Source: Saccharomonospora piscinae (GTDB lineage Bacteria > Actinomycetota > Actinomycetes > Mycobacteriales > Pseudonocardiaceae). From it: a stretch of DNA of 64,000 nt. The DNA lies in the NCBI RefSeq assembly GCF_005862235.1, contig NZ_VCEK01000001.1:1054001-1118000 (forward strand). Direction: 5' to 3'. The notes under the pieces are model-generated. The model did no database searches. It saw only the letters and a program-made list of their open reading frames with translations, and was not told the DNA's origin. Within the stretch, counting starts at the first letter, position 1. Every line of letters begins with the position of its first letter. Shown piece after piece: positions 40,499 through 49,814 of the stretch. The translations under genes and the position numbers were made by a program.

Positions 40499-41563
40499 GT
40501 GTTCTTCGACAGGATCGTCCGCCCCACCCTCTATCGCCTGCACCGCGACGACGCCGAAGCGGTACACGAACGCACCGTCCGGCTGCTGGAACGAGCGGGC
40601 AGGGCGCCCGCGCTCACCGCCGCGGTGCGACGACGCCTCCGGATCGACGACCCCTGCACCGTGTTCGGCGTTCGCTTCCCGAACCGGCTCGGCCTGGCCG
40701 CGGGCATGGACAAGGACGGCCGCGCCCTCGCGGCGTGGTCGGCACTCGGGTTCGGGTTCGTCGAGGTCGGCACCGTCACGCGCTACGCCCAGCCCGGCAA
40801 TCCCCGGCCGCGCCTGTTCGCCCTGAGTGACAGCGACGCGGTCCTGAACCGGATGGGCTTCAACAACGCGGGCGCGCACGCACTCGCCCGGCGGCTCGCC
40901 GACACGGGCACCCCCGACCTTCCCCTGGGTATCAGCATCGGCAAGTCGAAGATCACGCCCGTCGAGGACGCCATCGCCGACTACCGGGAATCCCTCACCG
41001 CCGTACACCCCTACGCAGACTACGTCGCGGTGAACGTCAGTTCCCCCAACACGCCGGGACTGCGGACGCTGCAGGACCGCGGTGCCCTCACCGAGTTGCT
41101 GACGGAGCTGACCGGCACCGCACGTGATCTCGCCGCGCGCAGTGCGCGTCACCCCGTTCCGCTGCTGGTGAAGATGGCGCCCGACCTGTCGTTCGAGGCG
41201 ATCGGCGAACTGCTCGGCGTCTGCCTCGACCACGGCGTCGCGGGTGTCATCGCCACCAACACGACGCTGACGCGGGATGGGCTCGCCCCGGCCGACGCCC
41301 GCTATGCCGACGAGCCGGGCGGGCTGTCCGGGCGCCCGCTGGCCGAGCGTTCCCGCGAGGTCGTCCGGTTCGTGCATCAGCAGACCGCCGGTGCGCTGCC
41401 CGTGATCGGCGTCGGGGGCATCGGCCACCCCGACGACGCGCTGCGCATGCTCGACGCGGGCGCGAGCCTGCTCCAGCTCTACACGGCGTTCGCCCTGCAC
41501 GGCCCCGGCGTCGTGCGGCGCGTCAACGCCCGGCTCGCGCGGTACTCGGCCGCAACGCGCTGA
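40499..41563 (+). CDS. pyrD: Dihydroorotate dehydrogenase, quinone-dependent class 2
   Basis: A 354-aa membrane-peripheral enzyme oxidising dihydroorotate to orotate (pyrimidine synthesis) with quinone as acceptor. An N-terminal helix for membrane contact ([14 protein letters not shown]), FMN region [13 protein letters not shown], catalytic Ser in [22 protein letters not shown], and phosphate-site [28 protein letters not shown]. The GTG at 40499 begins the protein. Its 3' end overlaps the convergent next gene by 41 bp. Confidence 0.95.
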   Translation: MFFDRIVRPTLYRLHRDDAEAVHERTVRLLERAGRAPALTAAVRRRLRIDDPCTVFGVRFPNRLGLAAGMDKDGRALAAWSALGFGFVEVGTVTRYAQPGNPRPRLFALSDSDAVLNRMGFNNAGAHALARRLADTGTPDLPLGISIGKSKITPVEDAIADYRESLTAVHPYADYVAVNVSSPNTPGLRTLQDRGALTELLTELTGTARDLAARSARHPVPLLVKMAPDLSFEAIGELLGVCLDHGVAGVIATNTTLTRDGLAPADARYADEPGGLSGRPLAERSREVVRFVHQQTAGALPVIGVGGIGHPDDALRMLDAGASLLQLYTAFALHGPGVVRRVNARLARYSAATR

Positions 41564-42893
41564 GGTGCCGCAGGTACGCGCGCCAGCACTCCCAGCCGGT
41601 GATGTCGTCGCCGCGCTCCGCGGTCACCGGGTCGCACAGGACGGCGGGCGAGTTCGATCCGTCGGCGAGTTCGACGGTGCCGAGCCGCATCGTCGCCGGA
41701 AGGTGGGCCACGAACTCCCCGAGCGCCGACGGCGACAGCAACCAGCGCTCCCCCACCAGCGGCCCGCCCTGCCAGGGCTCGCCTGCCCGCAGCACGCCCG
41801 CCTCCGGGGGCTCGTCGCCGATCAGCACCATCCGGTAGTGCCGGGTCGTGGTGACGAAGCGTACGAACCGGGCTCCCAGGCGCTCCAGCTCGCCCGCCCT
41901 CGGCTGACCTCGCAGGTAGGCCCCGAAGGCCACCAGTTCCACTCCCACGTCCGGGTAGGGCGACGCGGCCTGCGCACCGGTCAGCAGGCCGGCCAGGTCG
42001 AGCGCCACCTGGTCGTCGAACGCCGTCGTCACCACGGCGACCGCGCCGCCATCGCCGGCCGGGAGCACCACGGCCGCGGTGTCCAGCCCTTCGATCAGCG
42101 TCGCGAACGGGTTCGTGCCGCGCTCCGCGGGCACCACCAGCGCGTCGTGGTCGCGCAACGCGAAGGCGGCCCGCCGCGCACACCAGTCCTCGCCAACGCC
42201 GAGGTCGACATCCTCGGTGACCGCGCCCGCGACCCGCAGGGTGTCCGCCGTCGTCAGCAACCGCTCTCGGGCCGCCGGATCGAGCCGGGACCGAAACGCC
42301 GCCCCCGGGACTCCGACGCGCGGCGCGGTACCCGCGCTCAGGCGCACCGAGTCCGGCCAGCTCCGGCTGCCGGCCCCGTTCGGATCGGCTCCCGTGAGGG
42401 CGCTCGCCACCTCCTGTGCCACCGCCGCGTCACGGGCCAGCACGGTGCCCGCTCCGGCCGACGCGAGGGGCAGCAGTCCCCTGGTGGGCACGAACCCGAC
42501 GACGTCACGGCAGGCCAGCGGCGGTTCGGTCAGCACCAGCGCGTCGAGCTTGCTGAGCGTTTCCAGCCGGGCCGGCGCCCCGGTGGCCACGACGCCCGGG
42601 ACGGTGTATCCGGCGACCACCGCACCCGCCGCGGCCAGCCGCGCGGAGAGCACCGAGCGGTCCGGGATCGCCACCAGCGTTCCCACCAGCGGCAACCGCT
42701 CCCCCGCACGGACACGTTCGTCGACCGCCTTGGCCTCCACCAGGACCTCTTCGCGAACCCGCAGCCGCACCACCGGAGCGGGGCCCGTTCCGCGGTGCAG
42801 GGCGTCGAACACGGACAGCACCCGCTGGACGGCCTGGCTGGTGGTGATCGGAGGAAGCGGGACCGTGTCGTCGTCGAAGAGGAACAGGTTCAC
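41523..42893 (-). CDS. Allophanate hydrolase (AtzF)-like protein with degenerate amidase domain
   Basis: A 456-aa protein. The C-terminal ~150 residues match the AtzF C-terminal domain ([62 protein letters not shown]). The N-terminal part is an amidase-signature remnant ([27 protein letters not shown]) but lacks the Lys of VAVKDN and the Gly/Ser loop with Ser-cisSer-Lys, which is deleted. It is therefore unlikely to hydrolyse amides. GTG at 42893 follows AAAGGA. 3' overlap of 41 bp with pyrD. Confidence 0.7.
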   Translation of the reverse strand: MNLFLFDDDTVPLPPITTSQAVQRVLSVFDALHRGTGPAPVVRLRVREEVLVEAKAVDERVRAGERLPLVGTLVAIPDRSVLSARLAAAGAVVAGYTVPGVVATGAPARLETLSKLDALVLTEPPLACRDVVGFVPTRGLLPLASAGAGTVLARDAAVAQEVASALTGADPNGAGSRSWPDSVRLSAGTAPRVGVPGAAFRSRLDPAARERLLTTADTLRVAGAVTEDVDLGVGEDWCARRAAFALRDHDALVVPAERGTNPFATLIEGLDTAAVVLPAGDGGAVAVVTTAFDDQVALDLAGLLTGAQAASPYPDVGVELVAFGAYLRGQPRAGELERLGARFVRFVTTTRHYRMVLIGDEPPEAGVLRAGEPWQGGPLVGERWLLSPSALGEFVAHLPATMRLGTVELADGSNSPAVLCDPVTAERGDDITGWECWRAYLRHLSALRPSTARAGR

Positions 42894-42909
42894 GCCGCGT
42901 CCTTTCTGA

Positions 42910-42942
42910 CCGGGTGTGGCGCGTAGTACCTACCCCACCCGG
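42910..42942. terminator. 7-bp inverted repeat after pspM
   Basis: CCGGGTG (42910-42916) and CACCCGG (42936-42942) lie between the pspM stop and the next gene's start on the minus strand, marking the end of the psp operon. Confidence 0.4.
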
Positions 42943-42975
42943 CAGGACGTCAACCGGCGTCGCGGCGGCTCCCGC

Positions 42976-43923
42976 TCAGCGCGACGACAAGTCGCGCAAC
43001 GCGGACGCGAGTCCGGCGAGCCGGTCGGTCGCGTCCGTCAACGCTTCCTTGGCGGTGGTGCCGTCGCTGGTGGCCGCGACGGCCTGGCCCGCTGCGGCGA
43101 CCAGCGAGGCGTACTCCTCGACACCGTCGTCGAGCTGCCCCCGCAGCCCCGCGACCGCGGTGTCCAGCGCGGGCCGCTCCGCCTCCGGTGCGGAAGTCCT
43201 GGCTCGTTCGACCGACTCGACCCTGGCGGCCAGCGCACGCAACGCCGACGCCGCCTCGGCCGCGGTGGTCCGGGTCTGTTCGACCGACATCGTCGGCACG
43301 GAGGCGCTCCCGCTCGTCCCGTGGGGCAGGGCCAGCTGCGCCAGCAGGTCACGCATGGTCGCCTCACACCGGCCGAGGCGCTCCATCGGCGCTCTCGCGG
43401 CCGACCCCGCCCGAGGCAGCGACGGTGGCCGGGGTGGCGACTCGGGCACGGGCGTGCGGCTGAGCTGGTACAACCGCACCCCGGAGCGCACGCCCAGCAC
43501 CCCGAAGAGCACCGCGGCCACGACACCACCGAAGGCACCCTGCCAGCCGTCGATCCCCCCGGTGATGCCCGTGTATCCCGCGACGGCGTAGAGCACCGAC
43601 AGCAGCGTCAGCACGATCCACAGCGTCAGCGCGCGCGACGTCCGGCGTTTGCGCCGCTCGTGTTTGGCGGCGGGTTCGTTCCACCGGCTCCACTTGTCGC
43701 GCACGTCGGCGACGACCGGGTTGACGGCGGCCATCGCCGAGCGCGACGACGGTTGCCCGTCCGTGGCGCCGGGCTCGGCCGACGACGTCCGCGAGCGGGC
43801 ACTGTCGGTGTAGGAGCGCACGGCGCGCGCCGTGCGCTGCGCACGCTGGGCATAGTCGGGCAGCCGCCGCATGTGCTTCTCGAGCTTGGAGAAACGCTCG
43901 TACGGTCCGCCCGTCACAGCCAC
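42976..43923 (-). CDS. pspM: Phage-shock membrane protein PspM
   Basis: A 315-aa protein: basic N-terminus with YAQRAQRTARAVRSY, two TM segments (TLWIVLTLLSVLYAVAGYTG and FGGVVAAVLFGVLGVRSGV) and a long helical C-terminal half. Its place directly downstream of pspA, in a clgR-pspA-pspM order, is that of actinobacterial pspM (Rv2743c), which binds PspA at the membrane. GTG at 43923; 31 nt after pspA. Confidence 0.82.
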   Translation of the reverse strand: MAVTGGPYERFSKLEKHMRRLPDYAQRAQRTARAVRSYTDSARSRTSSAEPGATDGQPSSRSAMAAVNPVVADVRDKWSRWNEPAAKHERRKRRTSRALTLWIVLTLLSVLYAVAGYTGITGGIDGWQGAFGGVVAAVLFGVLGVRSGVRLYQLSRTPVPESPPRPPSLPRAGSAARAPMERLGRCEATMRDLLAQLALPHGTSGSASVPTMSVEQTRTTAAEAASALRALAARVESVERARTSAPEAERPALDTAVAGLRGQLDDGVEEYASLVAAAGQAVAATSDGTTAKEALTDATDRLAGLASALRDLSSR

Positions 43924-43954
43924 CCCCGCGAGTCCGCTACGTGATCCGAGGCGC

Positions 43955-44818
43955 TCAGGCCTCGTTCTTCTGGCGCTCGGCTTCCACCCTGGCCTGGATC
44001 TCGCTCTGCACGTCCGAAGACGACGCCGCCGATGCCGCCGAGGACGACGCAGCGCCGCTGCCCGCGGACTCGCCGCTGGTGACCTGCGCGACCGAATCGC
44101 CCTTCATCGAGGCCCTGATCTGCTCCAGCCTGCTGTGCCCGGCGAGCTGCGTGGTGGAGTGCTGCACCTCCATCATGCGGCCCTGGACCGAGTTCTGCGC
44201 CAGCTCGGCGGAGCCGAGTGCGGTGCTGTACCGCTGCTCGATCTTGTCGCGGACCTCGTCGAGCGACGGCGTGTTGCCCGGTGCCGCCAGCTCCGACATC
44301 TGGGTCAGCGAGTTGGACACCTGTTCCTGCATCTTCGCCTGCTCCAGCTGCGAGAGCAGCTTGGTCCGCTCGGCCAGCTTCTGCTGCAGCATGCTCGCGT
44401 TGCGTTCCACGGCCTGCTTGGCCTGCTCGGCGGCCTGCAACGCCTGGTCGTGCAGCGTCTTCAGGTCCTCGATCGACTGCTCGGCCGTGACGAGCTGCGC
44501 GGCGAAGCCCTCGGCCGCGGTCTCGAACTCCTGAGCCTTCTTCTCGTCGCCCTTGCTCCTGGCCTCTTCGGCGAGCGTGAGGGCCTGCCGGGTGGAGGAC
44601 TGCAGCTTCTCGACCTCGCCCAGCTGCCGGTTCAGCTTCATCTCCAGCTGGCGCTGGTTGCCGATGACCGAGGCGGCCTGCTGAGACAGCGTCTGATGGT
44701 TGCGCTGCGCCTCCTCGATGGCCTGCTGGATCTGCACCTTCGGATCGGCGTGCTCGTCAACCTTCGACGAGAACGCCGCCATGAGGTACTTCCAGAACTT
44801 CACGAAAGGGTTGGCCAT
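43955..44818 (-). CDS. pspA: Phage-shock protein A (PspA/IM30)
   Basis: A 287-aa ESCRT-III-like coiled-coil protein that binds stressed membranes. N-terminal [38 protein letters not shown] followed by heptad coiled coil ([48 protein letters not shown]), ending in a disordered Ser/Ala-rich tail. The ATG at 44818 is preceded by GGAGGAG; the longer frame to 44923 is not needed. Acts with PspM and ClgR. Confidence 0.93.
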   Translation of the reverse strand: MANPFVKFWKYLMAAFSSKVDEHADPKVQIQQAIEEAQRNHQTLSQQAASVIGNQRQLEMKLNRQLGEVEKLQSSTRQALTLAEEARSKGDEKKAQEFETAAEGFAAQLVTAEQSIEDLKTLHDQALQAAEQAKQAVERNASMLQQKLAERTKLLSQLEQAKMQEQVSNSLTQMSELAAPGNTPSLDEVRDKIEQRYSTALGSAELAQNSVQGRMMEVQHSTTQLAGHSRLEQIRASMKGDSVAQVTSGESAGSGAASSSAASAASSSDVQSEIQARVEAERQKNEA

Positions 44819-44987
44819 CTCCTCCGCCTGCTTTCTCACGTCCCACAGTTGTCGACCGGGTGACACTGGCCCGTCGCGCCGTGCGCGGTACCCGAACACG
44901 TGACCCCCGGGTTCGGGTTCCATCGTGTCAGGTCGGGCGCCGCCGTTCCAGGCGACCCCGGCAATTCAGCGATACCGGGACGCTGAC

Positions 44988-45021
44988 CGTCGCGCGTCCC
45001 TGCCGACCCGGGACGCGACGG
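44988..45021. terminator. Imperfect GC-rich hairpin between clgR and pspA
   Basis: CCGTCGC-GCGTCCC on the left pairs with GGGACGCGACGG on the right with a two-base bulge, 27 nt after the clgR stop on the minus strand. It may separate clgR from pspA or attenuate read-through. The remainder of the 229-nt gap (44819-45047) shows no gene. Confidence 0.4.
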
Positions 45022-45047
45022 CCGTTGTCACCGGATCACAGCGGCTG

Positions 45048-45509
45048 TCAGGCCGCGAGGACGGCCTTGGACTTCGGCGCACGGATCGTGGTGCGCAGCG
45101 CCGGAGCCAGCCGGAGGTCGGCGAGGTCGTTGCCCTGCGTTCCCGCCACGAGACGGCCGCCCTCGAACCCCTGCTCGGCGGCCACCGGGGCGCCGTCACC
45201 CTCCGAGGCAGGCGAGGCGGCAGCGGCTGGCGCGGGCGTCGCGTGCCCGGCGTCGACGCCGACCTCGACCCGGTCCAGCGCGGACACATCGGCGGCCACG
45301 TGGTGCAGCAACTCGCCGAGTGGCAGGTCGAGTGCCTCGCAGATCGAGGCGAGCAGCTCGCTCGACGCCTCCTTCTGTCCTCGCTCGACCTCGGACAGGT
45401 ACCCGAGGCTCACCTTGGCGGCGCGGGAGATGTCGCGCAGCGTCCGGCGCTTGGTGGTGCGGGCATGACGGAGCCGATCACCGATCGCCTCACGCAACAG
45501 CACGGTCAT
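45048..45509 (-). CDS. clgR: Clp protease gene regulator ClgR
   Basis: A 153-aa XRE-type activator. HTH at the N-terminus ([64 protein letters not shown]). Known to activate clp genes and, in mycobacteria, the psp operon. The C-terminus ends SKAVLAA, a degron-like Ala tail; ClgR is a ClpP substrate. The ATG at 45509 follows GGGAGG. A ClgR-box-like site lies upstream (45579-45595), indicating autoregulation. Confidence 0.92.
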   Translation of the reverse strand: MTVLLREAIGDRLRHARTTKRRTLRDISRAAKVSLGYLSEVERGQKEASSELLASICEALDLPLGELLHHVAADVSALDRVEVGVDAGHATPAPAAAASPASEGDGAPVAAEQGFEGGRLVAGTQGNDLADLRLAPALRTTIRAPKSKAVLAA

Positions 45510-45578
45510 CACGCGCCTCCCTTCGACTGACTCCACGGTACCGACACCGGGGGACGGAACGCAGGTGCGCAGTCCACC

Positions 45579-45595
45579 GTCCGCCCACAGCGAAC
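45579..45595. promoter_or_regulatory. ClgR-box-like site upstream of clgR
   Basis: Minus strand GTTCGC-TGTGG-GCGGAC fits the known GTTCGC-N5-GCGAAC pattern with one difference. It lies about 70 nt before the clgR ATG and upstream of a TACCGT -10 (45535-45540), a good place for an activator. Confidence 0.55.
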
Positions 45596-45602
45596 GACAG
45601 TA

Positions 45603-46109
45603 TCAGCGCAGATGTTCCCGGAGCAGCCGCAACGCGGCCTCCACCGCACCCCGCCGCACCGCCGCGCGGTCACCCGCGATGTGGTGGGTTCGCCCCCGCG
45701 CGAGCCCCGCACCGGCGAGCGCGACGTGGACGGTGCCGGGGGCGGCGCCGTCCTGCGCGTCGGGACCCGCCGCGCCGGTCAGGCCGAGTCCCCAGTCCGC
45801 GCCGCACCGGACGCGGGCGCCCTCCGCCAGCTGCGCGGCGACCTCGGGGTTCACCGCCCCGCGCTCGGTGAGCAACGCGCCGTCGACGCCCGCCAGGTCG
45901 CGTTTGAGATCCGTGGCGTACACGACGAGCCCGCCCCGGAGCACCGCACTGGCCCCCGGCACTCGCGCGAGCGTGGCGCACACCAGCCCCGCGGTCAGGG
46001 ACTCGGCCGCGGCGACCGTCCGGCCGCGTCGCGTCAGCTCGGCCACGAGGTCCTGCGCGAGCCGCAGTGCGGGATCGCTGCCCGCGTGGCCGTCCACCGG
46101 CGTGCTCAC
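45603..46109 (-). CDS. cinA: Nicotinamide-nucleotide amidase (CinA C-terminal domain)
   Basis: A 168-aa stand-alone CinA C-domain (PncC): LAQDLVAELTRRGRTVAAAESLTAGLVCATLARVPGASAVLRGGLVVYAT, KRDLAGVDGALL, GLTGAAGPDAQDG. Deamidates NMN to NaMN in NAD recycling. The N-terminal MoCF domain of full CinA is absent. It starts on the GTGA overlap with pgsA. The frame extended to 46871 belongs to the shadow of pgsA. Confidence 0.88.
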   Translation of the reverse strand: MSTPVDGHAGSDPALRLAQDLVAELTRRGRTVAAAESLTAGLVCATLARVPGASAVLRGGLVVYATDLKRDLAGVDGALLTERGAVNPEVAAQLAEGARVRCGADWGLGLTGAAGPDAQDGAAPGTVHVALAGAGLARGRTHHIAGDRAAVRRGAVEAALRLLREHLR

Positions 46110-46768
46110 GCCGTGTCCCCGGGCCCACCCGGGGCCGCAGGGGCGCCGGTGGCCCCGGCCCTCAGGCGCAGCGCCCGCACGACGTAGTCCGCGCCCGTCA
46201 CCACCGTGAGCACGAGCGCGAGGCCGATCAACGCCCACTCCGCGGGATCGGTCGCGGACGGCAGTGGGAGCAGGACCGCCCCGATGGCCAGCACCTGGGC
46301 CAGCGTCTTGGCCTTGCCGCCCTTGCTGGCGGGTATCACCCCGTGCCGGATGACCCAGAACCGCAACAGTGTCACGGCCAGCTCCCGGCCCAGGATCACT
46401 CCCGTGACCCACCACGCCAGTTCCCCGAGCACGCTCAGGCCCACCAGCGCGGCGCCGATCAGTGCCTTGTCCGCGATCGGGTCGGCGACCTTGCCGAAGT
46501 CGGTGACCAGGCCGTAGCGCCGCGCCACCCACCCGTCCACGCGGTCGGTCATCGCCGCGAGCGCGAACACCGCCACCGCGACGTACCGCCACAGCAGGTC
46601 CACGTCCTCGCCCGCGCCGTCCGGCGCGGCGGCGAACAGCGCCAGCACGAACACCGGGACCAGCACGAGCCGCAGCACGGTGAGCACGTTGGCGACGTTC
46701 AGCGTCGGCACGGCCGGGCTCACGTGCCCGCCCGGGGGGCCGGCACCGTCGGCTCTGTCCCCGCTCAC
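46106..46768 (-). CDS. pgsA: CDP-diacylglycerol-glycerol-3-phosphate 3-phosphatidyltransferase
   Basis: A 220-aa membrane enzyme making phosphatidylglycerol phosphate. CDP-alcohol phosphotransferase signature [31 protein letters not shown] (DxxDGxxAR...GxxxDxxxD) in cytoplasmic loop; several TM segments ([51 protein letters not shown]). GTG at 46768 overlaps the rimO stop. In mycobacteria the matching gene (pgsA3) lies directly before clgR. Confidence 0.9.
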   Translation of the reverse strand: MSGDRADGAGPPGGHVSPAVPTLNVANVLTVLRLVLVPVFVLALFAAAPDGAGEDVDLLWRYVAVAVFALAAMTDRVDGWVARRYGLVTDFGKVADPIADKALIGAALVGLSVLGELAWWVTGVILGRELAVTLLRFWVIRHGVIPASKGGKAKTLAQVLAIGAVLLPLPSATDPAEWALIGLALVLTVVTGADYVVRALRLRAGATGAPAAPGGPGDTA

Positions 46769-48198
46769 GTCGTGCCCGCGGCCCCGCCGACCGGACGTAC
46801 CACCAGATCGACGCCCGCGCTGTCCACGACCTCGCACCGCAGCAGCTCACCCACCTCGCAGTCGAGGTCACCGAGCACGACGCACTCGCCGTCCACCTCG
46901 GGCGCCTGGTGGGCCGCCCTGCCGACGATCTCGTCGTCGACCGACTCCACCAGCACCTCGACGACCGTGCCGATACGGTCCTCGGCGCGCTGCGCCGTCA
47001 GCTCCTCGACCAGCGCCGAGATCCGGGCGACCCGCTCGGCGATCACGCTCTGGTCGAGTTTGCCGTCGAAGGTCTCGGCCTCGGTGCCGTCCTCGTCCGA
47101 GTAGCCGAAGACCCCGACCGCGTCGAGCCGCGCCCCGGTGAGGAAGCGCTCCAGCTCGGCGATGTCGTCCTCGGTCTCTCCGGGGAAACCGACGATCACG
47201 TTGGTGCGGATGCCCGCCTCGGGCGCGTAGGACCGGATCTGCTCGACCAGCGCGAGGAACGAGTCGGTGGAGCCGAACCGGCGCATCCGGCGCAGCACCG
47301 CCTCGCTGGAGTGCTGGAACGACAGGTCGAAGTAGTCGGCGACCCCCGGCGTGGTCGCGATGACCCGGACCAGGTCGGGCCGGGTCTCGGCGGGCTGCAG
47401 GTACGACACGCGGACCCGGCCGACACCGGACACGGCGGCCAGCCTGGGCAGCAACGCCTCCATCGCGCGGGTGCCGCCCAGCTCGCGCCCGAGGTCCTTG
47501 CCGTAGGACGTCGAGTTCTCGCTCACCAGGAACAGTTCGCGCGCGCCCTGGCCCGCGAGCCATTCCGCCTCCGCCACCAGCTCGTCGGGATGGCGGGAGA
47601 CAAACGATCCCCGGAACGAGGGGATCGCGCAGAACGAGCACTTCCGGTCGCACCCCGATGCGATCTTGAGCGGCGCGACCGGGGAGTCGTCGAGCCTCGC
47701 CCGCAGCACCCTCGGGCCCCACCCGCTGTGCCCCGGCACGGTCACCCCGTCGGCGGCGGCCTGCCGCTCGACCGGGGTGATCGGCAGGAGGGTGCGCCGG
47801 TCGGCCGGTGTGTGCGACTCGACCGACCGCCCCTCGGCGACGTCGGTGAGCCGTTCCGCGAGCCGTGGGTAGTGATCGAAGCCCAGCACCGCGTCGGCTT
47901 CGGGGAGGTTGTCGGCCAGTTCCCTGCCGTACCGCTCCGCCATGCAGCCGACGGCCACCACCTTGGCGCCCGTGTCGGCGGCGGCGAGCAGGGTGTCGAC
48001 CGAGTCCTTCTTCGCCTGCTCGACGAACCCGCAGGTGTTCACCACGACGACGTCGCTGGCGGCCGGGTCGTCGCTGAGATGCCAGCCGCCCTCCGACAGG
48101 CGTCCCGCGAGTTCCTCCGAGTCGACCTCGTTGCGGGCACAACCGAGCGTGAGCAGAGAGACCCGGCGGGGGTCCTGCGGGGATTCGACGTCAGCCAC
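46765..48198 (-). CDS. rimO: Ribosomal protein S12 (Asp89) methylthiotransferase RimO
   Basis: A 477-aa radical SAM methylthiotransferase of the MiaB/RimO family. N-terminal UPF0004 domain ([48 protein letters not shown]) with its three Cys; radical [19 protein letters not shown]-terminal TRAM ([19 protein letters not shown]). The GTG at 48198 has TACCCT (48205-48210) 6 nt upstream; the longer frame to 48651 is opposite argA and rejected. Confidence 0.93.
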   Translation of the reverse strand: MADVESPQDPRRVSLLTLGCARNEVDSEELAGRLSEGGWHLSDDPAASDVVVVNTCGFVEQAKKDSVDTLLAAADTGAKVVAVGCMAERYGRELADNLPEADAVLGFDHYPRLAERLTDVAEGRSVESHTPADRRTLLPITPVERQAAADGVTVPGHSGWGPRVLRARLDDSPVAPLKIASGCDRKCSFCAIPSFRGSFVSRHPDELVAEAEWLAGQGARELFLVSENSTSYGKDLGRELGGTRAMEALLPRLAAVSGVGRVRVSYLQPAETRPDLVRVIATTPGVADYFDLSFQHSSEAVLRRMRRFGSTDSFLALVEQIRSYAPEAGIRTNVIVGFPGETEDDIAELERFLTGARLDAVGVFGYSDEDGTEAETFDGKLDQSVIAERVARISALVEELTAQRAEDRIGTVVEVLVESVDDEIVGRAAHQAPEVDGECVVLGDLDCEVGELLRCEVVDSAGVDLVVRPVGGAAGTT

Positions 48199-48280
48199 CT
48201 GTTCAGGGTAACCGGGCCCACCGCGCGTCACGGCACACCCTGGACGGGGCCGGTCACCGAGGGCGCTAGCGTCTAGGGCT

Positions 48281-48814
48281 GTGCAGTCACCGCTCATCCG
48301 CCGCGCGCGTATCGCCGACGTGCGCAGAATCAAGGCGCTGGTCGACTCGAACTCCGGCCGGGTGTTGCTGGAGAAGAACCTCATCACACTGTACGAGGAC
48401 GTGCAGGAGTTCTGGGTCGCCGAGCTGGACGGCCAGGTCGTCGGGTGCGGGGCACTGCACGTGATGTGGGAGGACCTCGCCGAACTGCGCACGGTGGCCG
48501 TCGAGTCGGGCGTACGTGGGTACGGTGTCGGGCACGCGCTCGTCGGGCGGCTCATCGACCTCGCTGAGGAGCTGGGGCTGCGCAGGCTGTTCGTGCTGAC
48601 CTTCGAGACGGGGTTCTTCGCCCGGCACGGTTTCGCCGAGATCACGGGCACGCCCGTGCCGAGGGAGGTCTACGAGGAGATGCGCCGGTCGGCCGACACG
48701 GGTGTCGCCGAGTTCCTCGACCTGCCCTTCGCCAAGCCGAACACGCTGGGCAACACGCGCATGCTGCTGCACCTCGACGAACGGGTGCGCCTCACCGACG
48801 CTCGCGGCGGGTGA
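48281..48814 (+). CDS. argA: Short-form N-acetylglutamate synthase (ArgA-like GNAT)
   Basis: A 177-aa GNAT protein of the Rv2747 type that acetylates glutamate (arginine pathway). Acetyl-CoA loop [39 protein letters not shown] near residue 110, and substrate-side [23 protein letters not shown]. The GTG at 48281 has TAGCGT (48267-48272) 8 nt upstream; divergent from rimO. The last 23 nt overlap the convergent menC. Confidence 0.9.
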   Translation: MQSPLIRRARIADVRRIKALVDSNSGRVLLEKNLITLYEDVQEFWVAELDGQVVGCGALHVMWEDLAELRTVAVESGVRGYGVGHALVGRLIDLAEELGLRRLFVLTFETGFFARHGFAEITGTPVPREVYEEMRRSADTGVAEFLDLPFAKPNTLGNTRMLLHLDERVRLTDARGG

Positions 48815-49814
48815 GCAGCACGCTCACCCTGCGGTAGCGGGCGAGCCACCGCGCGACCGCGACGGGATCGGCCGGCGCGTACGCGGCCAGCATCGCGGGA
48901 TCGGGGCGTGGCGTCGCCGTGGGCACCCGCACGACGCCCTCGGCCGCAACCAGGGCCTGCTCCGGCCCCACCACGTCGCCCTCCAGCAGGGACAGCGTGC
49001 CGAGCCCGCAGGCGAACGGCAGCTCGGGCAACGCCGCCGCGAGCGCCACCTCGGCGGCGAGCCCCACGCTCGTCTCCAGCGCGGACGACACCACGCAGGG
49101 CAGCCCGCACGCCTCCGCCACACTCAGCGCGCGGCGCGGGCCGCCCAGCGGGGCACACTTGAGCACGGCGACGTCGGCGGCTCCGGCTACGGCCACCCGC
49201 AGCGGGTCCTCCGCCCTGCGGATGGACTCGTCGGCCGCGATACGCACGTCCACGGCGCGGCGCACCCGTGCCAGCTCGGGCAACGTCGGGCACGGCTGCT
49301 CGACGTACTCGAGGCCGCCCGCCGCGCGGTCGAGGACCCGGATGTGCCGCACGGCGGTGTCGACGTCCCAGGCCGCGTTGGCGTCCACCCGCACCGCGCC
49401 GTCCGCCCCCAGTGCCGCACGCACGGCCTCCACGCGGGCCTGGTCCTCGGCCAGTGACGCGCGATGGTCGGCGACCTTCACCTTGGCGGTGCGGCAGCCC
49501 GACCGGGCGACCAGTTCGTACGCGGCGTCCGGGCCGACGGCGGGCACGGTGCAGTTCACCGGAATCCGGTCGCGGACGGGAGCCGGAGGAGCATGGGTGG
49601 CCTGCTCCAGAGCCGCGGCCAGCCACGGCACGGCGACGGCGTCGCCGTAGTCGTCGAACGGGCAGAACTCGCCCCAGCCCGACGGGCCACGCAGCACCAT
49701 GCCCTCCCGCACCGTGATGCCGCGAAACCGCGTGCGCATCCCGATCGAGTACACGCTCACCGCCTCGACGGCGGCGAGCTGGTCGGCGACGGCGGAAGCG
49801 GCCACGGCGCTCAT
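48792..49814 (-). CDS. menC: o-Succinylbenzoate synthase MenC
   Basis: A 340-aa enolase-superfamily enzyme of menaquinone synthesis, dehydrating SHCHC. Catalytic KVKVAD (KxK), metal ligands [21 protein letters not shown], and the second Lys in [16 protein letters not shown]. It starts on the ATGA overlap with ftsK, so it is translated from the ftsK transcript, an odd neighbour for a quinone gene. No other men gene is nearby. Confidence 0.9.
   Translation of the reverse strand: MSAVAASAVADQLAAVEAVSVYSIGMRTRFRGITVREGMVLRGPSGWGEFCPFDDYGDAVAVPWLAAALEQATHAPPAPVRDRIPVNCTVPAVGPDAAYELVARSGCRTAKVKVADHRASLAEDQARVEAVRAALGADGAVRVDANAAWDVDTAVRHIRVLDRAAGGLEYVEQPCPTLPELARVRRAVDVRIAADESIRRAEDPLRVAVAGAADVAVLKCAPLGGPRRALSVAEACGLPCVVSSALETSVGLAAEVALAAALPELPFACGLGTLSLLEGDVVGPEQALVAAEGVVRVPTATPRPDPAMLAAYAPADPVAVARWLARYRRVSVLLTRRERR

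Noticed and set aside
46769-46871. N-terminal extensions of cinA and pgsA frames
   Set aside because: They overlap the rimO 3' end out of frame; GTGA overlaps give better starts.
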